The notes beneath the pieces are model-generated. The model did not search any database. It was not told the DNA's origin and saw nothing but the letters and a program-made list of their open reading frames with translations. Below, in pieces: positions 24,942 through 33,111 of a stretch of DNA of 64,000 nucleotides; within the stretch, counting starts at the first letter, position 1, and each line of letters starts with the position of its first letter. The DNA is from BOG-1184 sp049514575 (lineage in GTDB: Bacteria; Fibrobacterota; Chitinivibrionia; Chitinivibrionales; Chitinispirillaceae), in assembly GCA_049514575.1 (NCBI GenBank), contig JBEKUX010000003.1:1-64000 (forward strand), written 5' to 3'. A program made the translations under genes and the position numbers.

Positions 24942-25481
24942 CTATTTCCCCTTTTCAGGCTGTGATAGCAGCACGAAATCGACAAATGCCCTCACCGTTC
25001 CCCTGCCCGCATTTTCAGCGGAAACGAGTCTTATCCTTGCCGGTGCAGGAAGATTTTCTATGGCTTCGCAAAAACTCCCGACCTCGGCATAAGTACCGAA
25101 GCCTTGCACCGTGACCGGGGTCTCGAAACGCTCTTCCACTGCCAGTCTCTCGCCTACCTCGATCCTGGAGGTCTTCATGCCAGCAGCATCGGCCTGTTTG
25201 TACAAAGTCGCTGCCACTGAATTTTCGTCGGTATACATCGCATGCCCGTGCATTGCAATCAAACTGTCAAGCAGTTTGTTCTGCTTCTGCAGACTCATTT
25301 TCTTGCTTTTCAGTTCTGCGGTACGTTTTTCGATTGCCCAGAAACCCCACAGCTCTCTGCCGCTGGTTATTACTTTTTCTGTATACGGCACATGAACACA
25401 CGCTAAAAGAACGATGAGCGCCACGGCAACCGCTGCTGCCAGCACTTCGAACCGTGCAAGTTTTTGCAAAGATGTTTTCAT
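24942..25481 (-). CDS. PilO/GspM-like inner-membrane protein
   Basis: A 179-aa protein with one N-terminal helix (VLAAAVAVALIVLLACVHV), a coiled coil (ELKSKKMSLQKQNKLLDSLI) and a C-terminal ferredoxin-like domain (VTVQGFGTYAEVGSFCEAIE, ARIRLVSAENAG). This is the PilO/GspM architecture. It overlaps the PilM/N-like gene by four bases. It should pair with the PilN part of that protein in the inner-membrane platform. Confidence 0.78.
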   Translation of the reverse strand: MKTSLQKLARFEVLAAAVAVALIVLLACVHVPYTEKVITSGRELWGFWAIEKRTAELKSKKMSLQKQNKLLDSLIAMHGHAMYTDENSVAATLYKQADAAGMKTSRIEVGERLAVEERFETPVTVQGFGTYAEVGSFCEAIENLPAPARIRLVSAENAGRGTVRAFVDFVLLSQPEKGK

Positions 25482-26857
25482 GGCTTTTCCTGCCTGCTAA
25501 GGCCGATGTATTGCCACTGGCTTTTCATCTTGAACCGCATGGCTTTCCTTCCGTCTGCAAGCACGATCTGTTCGCTCGACACGAGCCGTGCATCCGACAT
25601 GCCGCTGACTTTCCCGAGGGTTTCAAGTGTTGTCCCGATAAGTCCGGTATTAGGCGTCACAGCCTGAATGTCGCACTGGTAATGGTCACGGGTAGTCAAG
25701 GCTATTGAAAATTCTTCAGCCCATGCGTTCTCAGGAAAAACATTCTGCAAATCGGATAAAAGACCTGTAACACGGCTCCGTTCGGTAGTAAACTGCAATT
25801 TATCCCGGAATTTCTGCATTAGGTCCTTATGGTGCGTTTCCGCGGCTTTCACCAGGGCCACCTGTGCCTGCAGTTTTTCCACTGGCCCGCGATAGTGACT
25901 GTCAACGACTTTCAGGCAAAGGCCTGCACCGACCAAAAGAACAAGCAGTGCCAGTGTGACCATCACTCCTGTTGCAATGATTGACCTGAGTGAATACATC
26001 CTCTCTTCAATCCTTCGCGGCTTCCTCGCAGCCTCAATCTGCAGAAAGCTCATCTCCTGAGAGCCGAAACAGGCGTTTGCGTATGCCTCATGGCAGTACT
26101 CAGGAATGCCGTTAATCGTCGGCGGTTTTTGCAGCTGGTAAAGGGACAGGCTGAATCCTTCCGGCATGGAAAAATCAGGCTCGGGTGAGTATGCCATGAC
26201 CGGCATTTCACTGTCGTTTTGTGCAAGTTTGCTGATATACTGCTCGATAGTTTTCGCCGACTGTTGAGAATCATTGGTAAGATCGTCCCGGCTTATGTAG
26301 CAATTCAGAAGTTTCTCAAGGCGGTTCTTCCGCACCAGCCCAATGACCGAGCCATCGGATGAAATTCTCCAAATAATAAACGGCTTGTTCAGGTTTTTCG
26401 AATAGAGCTTTGCTATGTTCCAGAGTGGAGCAGAAAGGGAAACGATCGGCCGCTCTTTTTCCAACGGCTCAGTAGCCTGGTCTTGAAGACTTTTTAAAAC
26501 GATCGCCGCATAAATCTTTGTTCCGGCAGTAGCAAATTCACTCACTATTTTGTCCGACTCGACTCCGGGTGGAATGATTGTTTTTTCATTGGCGTCGATC
26601 CACTTTTCAGCGCCCTGATCGCCAATGTTCCCTGTTGTAAGAAAAACCGGTGCTGTTCCGAAATCAGTATACACGACCGGCGGCGCAATAAACCGCATGG
26701 CAAGCGGAAGTCCCTGACCTGCCCACAAAATGCCTGTCTCCCCTTTTTCAGGGAGAGCAGCCAAAGCATACACCTGCGCCCTGGGCGTCCGCGAGAGTCC
26801 AAGCCTCCACGTCGCCTTACGCTTAAAAAAATATTGAAATATTGCACTAATGTTCAT
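25478..26857 (-). CDS. PilN/GspL-like platform protein with cytoplasmic domain
   Basis: A 459-aa protein from ATG 26857. Residues about 1-310 are a cytoplasmic domain in the position of PilM or the GspL actin-like domain, weakly conserved (WKRKATWRLGLSR, FATAGTKIYAAIVLKS). A transmembrane helix lies at about 320-342 (IATGVMVTLALLVLLVGAGL), followed by a coiled coil (VEKLQAQVALVKAAETHHKD) and a PilN-type ferredoxin domain (LLSDLQNVFPENAWAEEFSI). The frame extends upstream to 27058 through the previous gene; the start at 26857 leaves a natural 10-base gap. Homology to PilM is guessed from position. Confidence 0.72.
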   Translation of the reverse strand: MNISAIFQYFFKRKATWRLGLSRTPRAQVYALAALPEKGETGILWAGQGLPLAMRFIAPPVVYTDFGTAPVFLTTGNIGDQGAEKWIDANEKTIIPPGVESDKIVSEFATAGTKIYAAIVLKSLQDQATEPLEKERPIVSLSAPLWNIAKLYSKNLNKPFIIWRISSDGSVIGLVRKNRLEKLLNCYISRDDLTNDSQQSAKTIEQYISKLAQNDSEMPVMAYSPEPDFSMPEGFSLSLYQLQKPPTINGIPEYCHEAYANACFGSQEMSFLQIEAARKPRRIEERMYSLRSIIATGVMVTLALLVLLVGAGLCLKVVDSHYRGPVEKLQAQVALVKAAETHHKDLMQKFRDKLQFTTERSRVTGLLSDLQNVFPENAWAEEFSIALTTRDHYQCDIQAVTPNTGLIGTTLETLGKVSGMSDARLVSSEQIVLADGRKAMRFKMKSQWQYIGLSRQEKP

Positions 26858-26867
26858 AAACGCTATC

Positions 26868-27770
26868 TTATTGCAATGAATCCGATGTTTCCTGCGTCCA
26901 GGCAATATAGCCTGAAACACCTTTTGCATATATCTTAAAGAAGTACCTGTTTCCTTTGACCAGACCCCCAACGGTTCCCGATACAGCAGAAGCGCTGAAA
27001 GTTCCGCTGGGCGTTTTGCTCGAATCCGCCGGCGAGCTGGTACTGCGGAATGCCACATATTGCTGTACGTTGTTGGTCACCGCTGCCCAAGAAAGCGTGA
27101 CCGATGTATCCGAAACCTGCACTGGCGGATACTGGAGAAACCACCAGCCGTTTACCTGAGCTGTCACACTCCCCGTTAAATAGCCATTGTTCCCCTTTGC
27201 GAACACCTCGTAATACCTTGTTGTCCCATACGGCAGATAAAACAGTGAATAACTGGTGTCAGTGGAAGCGAGCTGCGCTTTAAGTGAATCGAGTGTGTCG
27301 ACAGATGAAGTGGTGTTGCTGAACAGACGGTATCCTGTCGCCGAAACACCTTTCGGTCTGCCCCACTTCAGCATTATCGCCGAATCACCTACCCACTGCT
27401 GCGGCTGAAACTGGAGCCACGTGACAGTACTCGCGATATTACTCATGGACGTCTTCGCCGCTTGGTCTGTCACAAAAACCGAGAAATAGTAAAGTGTCGC
27501 GGGGTTTAGGTTTTTAATGGTATGCATCGTGTTTGCGGCGAAAACTATTGAATCAGCAAACCTGCTCAAATTATCGGTGGTGTCGTAATAAATTTTATAT
27601 GTTTTAAAGTTTACATCCGTTGATTGGGTCCAGCTCAATGTTACACTTGAGTCTTGAATACCAGCAATCGATAGGCTCACCGACGCCGGTGGATTGTCAT
27701 TTAGAAGACCATAATCAGCGCATGAAACTATCACCAATACGGTCGATATTATTCCCAATACTGTTTTCAT
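26868..27770 (-). CDS. Fibronectin type III lipoprotein within the secretion operon
   Basis: A 300-aa lipoprotein from ATG 27770, with AAAAAGGAG 8 bases upstream. Signal MKTVLGIISTVLVIVSC, then three FnIII-like domains: SVTLSWTQSTDVNFKTYKIY, AIMLKWGRPKGVSATGYRLF and SVTLSWAAVTNNVQQYVAFR. It sits between the secretin and the platform genes, where pilotins or secretin-binding lipoproteins sit in some systems. Pilotins are small and not FnIII, so this would be an unusual accessory. Its tight place in the operon (40 and 10 bases to neighbours) suggests a dedicated role. Confidence 0.8.
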   Translation of the reverse strand: MKTVLGIISTVLVIVSCADYGLLNDNPPASVSLSIAGIQDSSVTLSWTQSTDVNFKTYKIYYDTTDNLSRFADSIVFAANTMHTIKNLNPATLYYFSVFVTDQAAKTSMSNIASTVTWLQFQPQQWVGDSAIMLKWGRPKGVSATGYRLFSNTTSSVDTLDSLKAQLASTDTSYSLFYLPYGTTRYYEVFAKGNNGYLTGSVTAQVNGWWFLQYPPVQVSDTSVTLSWAAVTNNVQQYVAFRSTSSPADSSKTPSGTFSASAVSGTVGGLVKGNRYFFKIYAKGVSGYIAWTQETSDSLQ

Positions 27771-27810
27771 ATTGAATGCTCCTTTTTGAGGTAAAGCCCG
27801 AAATACTTTT

Positions 27811-29889
27811 TTATTTTCCATTTTTACTCCCCTTGTTTTTATCTTTTCCCTCCCCCAGATACGTCTTTGTTTCATCGTCAAAGAAATCCGACGGCGACAC
27901 CTGATTGTCGTCACCGTAATACACGTGCGGGGTCAGAAAAATCATCATCTGCGTCTCGGTTTTTGTGATGGTCCGGCTTGAAAAGAGCCAGCCAAGAATC
28001 GGAATGCTGCCCAATATTGGCACTCCCTGGCGTGTTACACTGCTTTCAGTTTGCCGTTGGCCGCCGAGTACGATGGTCTGGCCATTTCGCAGCCGCACCA
28101 TGGACTCGATCACACGGGTATTGACATTCGGCGGGGTCGTCGCGTCGCCGCCGGTCTGCGGAAGGTTGAACTCAGGCCTTATTTTCACCATAACATACCC
28201 GTCTTCCATGACCCAGGGTGTGACACTGAGTTGGTTATTGAACTTCAACACCTCGAACCGCTGGTCCGTACCGATGACCGCGGTCTGATTGTTCACCGGG
28301 GTCGACTCCTCCTTTTTTAACAAATAGTACCGCGTCTCACCGATGGTAATGCTTGCCGGGTTGCCGTTAATGGTGGCGATCTGCGGGGTCGAGAGCACTT
28401 TAATAATGTTCGCGCTTTCGAGCGCCTGGATTTCCGACCTGAAATTGGCGGGTAGCTCAACGAGTTTGTCAATACCGATCTCCTTGAGCACGCTGTGGAG
28501 AATACTCTGGGTTCTCTGCCTGCCGGGCTTCAAATCCAATCCCGGTGAGAACTTTTCGCTGAGCCAGTTGCCGCTTGTGTCCCCAGGGCTCTGCGTAAAA
28601 AGCGTAAAACCGTACTGGTTGATTTTACTCAGGTTGAAATCGATCACGAGCGCCTCGATCAGCACCTGCGCCACCGGTTTATCAATTTTATTTATAAACT
28701 CCTGGGCTTGGGCCACCACGTCGAACGAGCCGATCACCACAAGCGCGTTATGCTCCTTGTCGTACTTGACCACTGCGCCGGTTGTAATGGCGGGCGGCAG
28801 CATGGCGCTTATTACCGATTCATCGGCCATGATATGTTTGAGCGGGATAATAGAAGTGGTCTTCTGCTGGTTCATCTCCCGCGACCCGATGAAATAGATC
28901 GAATTCTCCTTCCACATCGTGAACTTGGTGTTCTGCAGTAAATACCGTAACGCATCATCCACCGGGACAGCGGCCAGTTTGGCGCTGATATCGCCGGTCA
29001 GGCGGTCGTATACCACGATGTTCATGCCGCTCTCGTTCGCTATGGAGCGGATCGTCTGGTCAAGCGGTGCATTGTCGACCTCAAGGTTTACGAGACCGTC
29101 CTTGACGCTGAATGAAAGGTGCCTGGGCCCTGCGCCGCCCCCGGCTGCTCCTGTACCCGTGCCGCTGGAAAACGGCGTTGTTTTGGATACATAATGGATG
29201 CCATCGGCAACCGTTACCGTAAATCCGCTCGGCTCATATATCGCCCGTACCGCCTTGTCGATTTTCACCGAAGCAAGCCGGGCTGTGATGTCGCCCTCAG
29301 CATTCCCTTCAACCATGACATTGATGGAGGCAGAATCCGCGAATAACTGGGCCACCTCCTGCACCGACAGCTTTTTTATATCGATATTGAGCAAACCGTT
29401 TGCAAGATGAAACACCACCGGCGGCTTGGGCGGCAGTGGCGCGGGAGGCGCCTTGTATTTGTAGATTTTCACGATGCCGTTTTCTACCGTATACGCAAAA
29501 CCGCTCCGCTTTGCGATAAAATCTATGGCGCTCCTGACTGATACATTAGTCAAATAAAGAGTGACCAGACCCGTGACTTCGGGATCAATAAAAATGTTTA
29601 GCTTGTACTGCATGCCGAGTCCGCGCAGCACATCGCGCACGTCCGCGTTCTTGAAATCCAGTACCGGAATCCTGATCGTGTCCGAGACCGGAATTTTGTC
29701 GATCGGAAAAAGCGATGAGTCATTAGGTAACTGCACAGATTGAGGCTGGACAGGTTGCACCACTTGAGGCCGCTGCGGTACTGCTGTTTGCTGTCCGGGT
29801 TGGGTTCTGTTCTGCTGCGCATGCACAAGGGTACCTGCCGCCAGCACCGTCACCAGTGCCACGATTGCAAGATTTCGACTCTTTTTCAT
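27811..29889 (-). CDS. Secretin (GspD/PilQ-like)
   Basis: A 692-aa outer-membrane secretin. Start ATG 29889 (AAAGGCGG upstream), signal MKKSRNLAIVALVTVLAAGT then cleavage near AHAQ. Gln/Pro-rich linker. Three STN/N-domain units follow: IPVLDFKNADVRDVLRGLGM, LLNIDIKKLSVQEVAQLFAD and VNLEVDNAPLDQTIRSIANE. The C-terminal pore holds VLIEALVIDFNL, VLSTPQIATINGNPASITIG, VRLRNGQTIVLGGQRQTE and VPILGSIPILGWLFSSRT, the hallmark of type II/type IV secretins. The tail is Lys-rich (GKDKNKGSKNGK). gspE lies upstream, about 120 bases away. Confidence 0.93.
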   Translation of the reverse strand: MKKSRNLAIVALVTVLAAGTLVHAQQNRTQPGQQTAVPQRPQVVQPVQPQSVQLPNDSSLFPIDKIPVSDTIRIPVLDFKNADVRDVLRGLGMQYKLNIFIDPEVTGLVTLYLTNVSVRSAIDFIAKRSGFAYTVENGIVKIYKYKAPPAPLPPKPPVVFHLANGLLNIDIKKLSVQEVAQLFADSASINVMVEGNAEGDITARLASVKIDKAVRAIYEPSGFTVTVADGIHYVSKTTPFSSGTGTGAAGGGAGPRHLSFSVKDGLVNLEVDNAPLDQTIRSIANESGMNIVVYDRLTGDISAKLAAVPVDDALRYLLQNTKFTMWKENSIYFIGSREMNQQKTTSIIPLKHIMADESVISAMLPPAITTGAVVKYDKEHNALVVIGSFDVVAQAQEFINKIDKPVAQVLIEALVIDFNLSKINQYGFTLFTQSPGDTSGNWLSEKFSPGLDLKPGRQRTQSILHSVLKEIGIDKLVELPANFRSEIQALESANIIKVLSTPQIATINGNPASITIGETRYYLLKKEESTPVNNQTAVIGTDQRFEVLKFNNQLSVTPWVMEDGYVMVKIRPEFNLPQTGGDATTPPNVNTRVIESMVRLRNGQTIVLGGQRQTESSVTRQGVPILGSIPILGWLFSSRTITKTETQMMIFLTPHVYYGDDNQVSPSDFFDDETKTYLGEGKDKNKGSKNGK

Positions 29890-30006
29890 ATGACCGCCTT
29901 TCGGATAGATACAATTTTGTGGGAAAAGGCGTGCCCGACACAAAACGGCACAACAGCCTCACCCGAACCACGGGCGAACCATCAGTTTTTGATAGAATTA
30001 CCAGGA

Positions 30007-31524
30007 TCAGGAAATCACGGAGACTTCACGGAGGACTTCTTCTGCCGAGGTGATGCCGTCAGTAAGCCGCGACAGGGCATGGTCGCGCAAAAGCACGAGC
30101 CCCTCCTTGATCGCGGCGTTCCTGATTTCGGATGTATAGGTCTTGTTGTTTATAAGCGCACGAAGATTATCGCTTATCGGCAGCACTTCATAAAGTCCGG
30201 TCCTTCCGCGGTACCCGGTATAACCGCACGCCGAGCACCCTAATCCTTTGTACAGCACTAAGTCCTTCTGTAAACCAAAAGCCTTCTTTATATCGTCGGA
30301 AACATTTGTTTCGCATTTGCAATGGTCACAGATTCTGCGCACGAGCCGCTGCGCAATGATCATGGTAAGGGACGACGACACTAAATATGGCTCCACACCC
30401 ATGTCCACAAGCCTTGTCGCGGCCGAGGCCGCGTCGTTTGTGTGGAGCGTCGATAACACTAAGTGGCCGGTGAGCGAGGACCTGATGGCTATCTCGGCAG
30501 TTTCGCGGTCGCGCATTTCGCCGACCATGATCACGTCCGGGTCCTGCCGCAGGAGCGTGCGTAAAGAGTTCGCAAAGGTCATGCCGGTCGCCTGACTCAC
30601 CTGGGTCTGGTTTACGCCAGGGATGTTGTATTCGATCGGGTCTTCGACCGTGGAGATATTGATCGACGAGTGTTTGATGTAATTGATTGCCGCATACAGC
30701 GTTGTGCTCTTACCCGAACCTGTTGGCCCGGTGAGGAGCACTATGCCGTTCGGCTGTTCGATTGCGCGCTTAAACATCGCAAGCCGTGTGGGATCCATGC
30801 CTAAAGACTCCAGCCGGTAGTCGAACGCGTTCTTATCAAGGAGCCGCAGCACGATCTTTTCGCCGAAATCAGTCGGCAGGGTGGAGACGCGGATGTCCAC
30901 GTCCCTGCCCTGTCCATCGATACGTATTCGCCCGTCCTGCGCTCGCCGTTTTTCAGCAATGTCCATTTTTGAAAGGATCTTTATACGCGACACGGTTTCA
31001 AGGATTCGGTCGACCGGAATGCTCGCCATTTCGTGCAGAACGCCGTCGATCCTGAACCTCACGGCCATTTCGCGCTCGAACGGTTCAAGGTGGATGTCAC
31101 TCGCCCGCAACCGCAGGGCCTCGTGAATGATGTCATTGACTATGGTAATCGTGGAATCGCCGATGTTGACGACAAGCCGGCAGTTCTTGGACTCTGCTCT
31201 TTCGCCCTGTTCCTTGGCGCGGATCTGGGTGCCATAGTGTTTGCCGATGAGCGTCATGACCGCGTCCCGCTGCATGTTGTGCGGCTTTACGCTGCGGCCA
31301 AGAACAGTCTGGAGCTTCTGCAGCCGGTCCATATCGCTCTCAAAATCAATGGCCGCTTCTACCCTGCCCTGTTCGTCTACGACAAACGGCAAAACCGAAT
31401 ATTCTATAGCAATATCGTACGGAATGAGCGACAGCACTGAATGGGGAATGGAAAGCTCTTTTAGCTTGTCGGCAAGCCCGTTTTGTAGGGATATTCTTGA
31501 TGAAGTTTCTATGCGTATGTTCAT
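30007..31524 (-). CDS. gspE: Secretion/pilus assembly ATPase (GspE/PilB-like)
   Basis: A 505-aa hexameric ATPase that powers pseudopilus or pilus assembly. N-terminal MshEN-like domain (LADKLKELSIPHSVLSLIP). Core motifs: DIHLEPFE, Walker A GPTGSGKSTT, Asp box STVEDPIEY, Walker B DPDVIMVGEMRD, His box LVLSTLHTNDA. The tetracysteine zinc site is present as CDHCKC and CSACGYTGYRGRTGLYEVL. ATG 31524 is used; a TTG at 31569 is an alternative, and neither has a clear ribosome site. First gene of the nine-gene operon. Its partner gspF lies 21 kb away at 52787. Confidence 0.93.
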   Translation of the reverse strand: MNIRIETSSRISLQNGLADKLKELSIPHSVLSLIPYDIAIEYSVLPFVVDEQGRVEAAIDFESDMDRLQKLQTVLGRSVKPHNMQRDAVMTLIGKHYGTQIRAKEQGERAESKNCRLVVNIGDSTITIVNDIIHEALRLRASDIHLEPFEREMAVRFRIDGVLHEMASIPVDRILETVSRIKILSKMDIAEKRRAQDGRIRIDGQGRDVDIRVSTLPTDFGEKIVLRLLDKNAFDYRLESLGMDPTRLAMFKRAIEQPNGIVLLTGPTGSGKSTTLYAAINYIKHSSINISTVEDPIEYNIPGVNQTQVSQATGMTFANSLRTLLRQDPDVIMVGEMRDRETAEIAIRSSLTGHLVLSTLHTNDAASAATRLVDMGVEPYLVSSSLTMIIAQRLVRRICDHCKCETNVSDDIKKAFGLQKDLVLYKGLGCSACGYTGYRGRTGLYEVLPISDNLRALINNKTYTSEIRNAAIKEGLVLLRDHALSRLTDGITSAEEVLREVSVIS

Positions 31525-31635
31525 ATATGGGATTGTTTTAATATACGATAAATCAATATATTTTGCCAATTTGAATAACCGGAAATGCTAAAACCATACT
31601 TGTATATCCCAACCCGTTTACTCTCTTGTCGTTAC

Positions 31636-32919
31636 CTACCGCCGCACACAACGAAACCCGTTATAGTAGTACCTAGCGTCCGGGTAGAGGTTGTTCCGGT
31701 ATGCGGAGCGCAGGTAGCCGAAGGTGTAATTCCACGAGCCACCACGCAGCACACGGTGAGTACCGGTTGCCGCGCCTGTCGGATTTGTTATCGCTCCTGA
31801 AGGATAACTCCCGTACCAATCGTTACACAACTCCCACACATTCCCCGTCATATCGTATAACCCATAAGCGTTTGCCACTTTTGTTGCCACTATGTGCGTT
31901 GTATTTCCGCTATTGTAAAATGTCCATGCGCGGTCTCCCATGCCGTTTGTATCATTGCCCCACCAGTAGTTTGTTGTTGTTCCGCCGCGGCACGCATACT
32001 CCCACTCTGCTTCCGTAGGCAAACGGTAACCATTTTTCATATAATCGATCGCAAGATCCAGGAGCCCTTGACATCCATTCCCCGGCTCTCCGGTAATATG
32101 GCTAAATGAATAAATGGTGTCCTTGCCTTCTGATTTGCTACGCGCATTGCAGTATAAAACCGCATCAAACCATGTTACCTGCTCCACCGGATACGAAGCC
32201 CCATTTGTCGAGTCTCGAAAGTACGAGGGATTCACACCCATGAGCGACAGATACTCCTCCTGTGTCACCTCGGTGGTGTCCAAATAAAACGCGCTGAGCG
32301 TCACCTGGTGAATCGTATCCCCGAACGTATTAACGATACCCGCCGTTTGATATATCGAATCAACGCCCATTAAAAAGGTCCCGACCGGGATCAGTTTCAT
32401 GCCGTAATGAATCTGCCTTAACGAGAACCATGCTTTAATTGTCATGTCCTTTGACACATTGAGCATATAGACAGTATAACCCATAGGACCCGCCGAAACC
32501 TGCAGACGCACACTGTCTGCCGTAACGCTATCGAGAATGTAATAAATATTTGGCTTGGCAAAAAATACCTGAAAGTTTCCGGCGCTCACTTTCACCGGCA
32601 CCGATGGGGAGATCGTTCCACCGGTGGTTGCCGTTGGGGTAAGGGTATATCCTGTTGTATCAGTACAATAAATTCTGACAGTATCATAAGTATGAATCGT
32701 GACCGTATCATATAAAGTAATTGTGTCCTTGGAAGTGATGATAACCGTATCGTATGACCTTACAATGACCGTATCATGGGAACTGATATAGAGTGTATCA
32801 TGGTTGTTGATATAAAGCGTGTCATGAGCGCCGCCTGCATTGGTCCCAGAGTCCTTTCCACACCCTGTATGCAGTGTTGCGTATAATACAAGAACTACCA
32901 GTAGTATGATTCTCTTCAT
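31636..32919 (-). CDS. FGE-sulfatase-fold lipoprotein with DT-repeat stalk, paralog 3
   Basis: A 427-aa lipoprotein from ATG 32919 (GGAGCT upstream; signal MKRIILLVVLVLYATLHTGC). After the Cys comes a stalk of seven short beta units, HDTLYI, HDTLYI, HDTVIV, YDTVII, KDTITL, YDTVTI and YDTVRI, spaced 5-8 residues apart, then a beta-sandwich-like part (YTLTPTATTGGTISPS). The FGE fold follows: VGTFLMGVDS, LDTTEVTQEEYLSLMGVNPS, GYRLPTEAEWEYACRGG, YGLYDMTGNVWELCNDWYG, NGFRCVRR. The enzyme's Cys pair is missing (RGGSWNYTFGYLRSAYRNN). It is a probable surface ligand-binding protein at the edge of the large-protein island. Confidence 0.87.
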   Translation of the reverse strand: MKRIILLVVLVLYATLHTGCGKDSGTNAGGAHDTLYINNHDTLYISSHDTVIVRSYDTVIITSKDTITLYDTVTIHTYDTVRIYCTDTTGYTLTPTATTGGTISPSVPVKVSAGNFQVFFAKPNIYYILDSVTADSVRLQVSAGPMGYTVYMLNVSKDMTIKAWFSLRQIHYGMKLIPVGTFLMGVDSIYQTAGIVNTFGDTIHQVTLSAFYLDTTEVTQEEYLSLMGVNPSYFRDSTNGASYPVEQVTWFDAVLYCNARSKSEGKDTIYSFSHITGEPGNGCQGLLDLAIDYMKNGYRLPTEAEWEYACRGGTTTNYWWGNDTNGMGDRAWTFYNSGNTTHIVATKVANAYGLYDMTGNVWELCNDWYGSYPSGAITNPTGAATGTHRVLRGGSWNYTFGYLRSAYRNNLYPDARYYYNGFRCVRR

Positions 32920-33111
32920 AAGAAAGCTCCAACGAATGCGCTTAATGGCTGGAGGTAAGTGAGACATCTATCAATTAGTTGACTAAATATATAATAAATC
33001 CTTATATTATGACAAGTATCATGAAAGAATGAGGGAAGAAAGGTGATAGACGACATCCGCCTTATTGACTCGGTGTCTTTATGCTTCTGTTCTTTAGTGT
33101 CTCCTTCTTTC

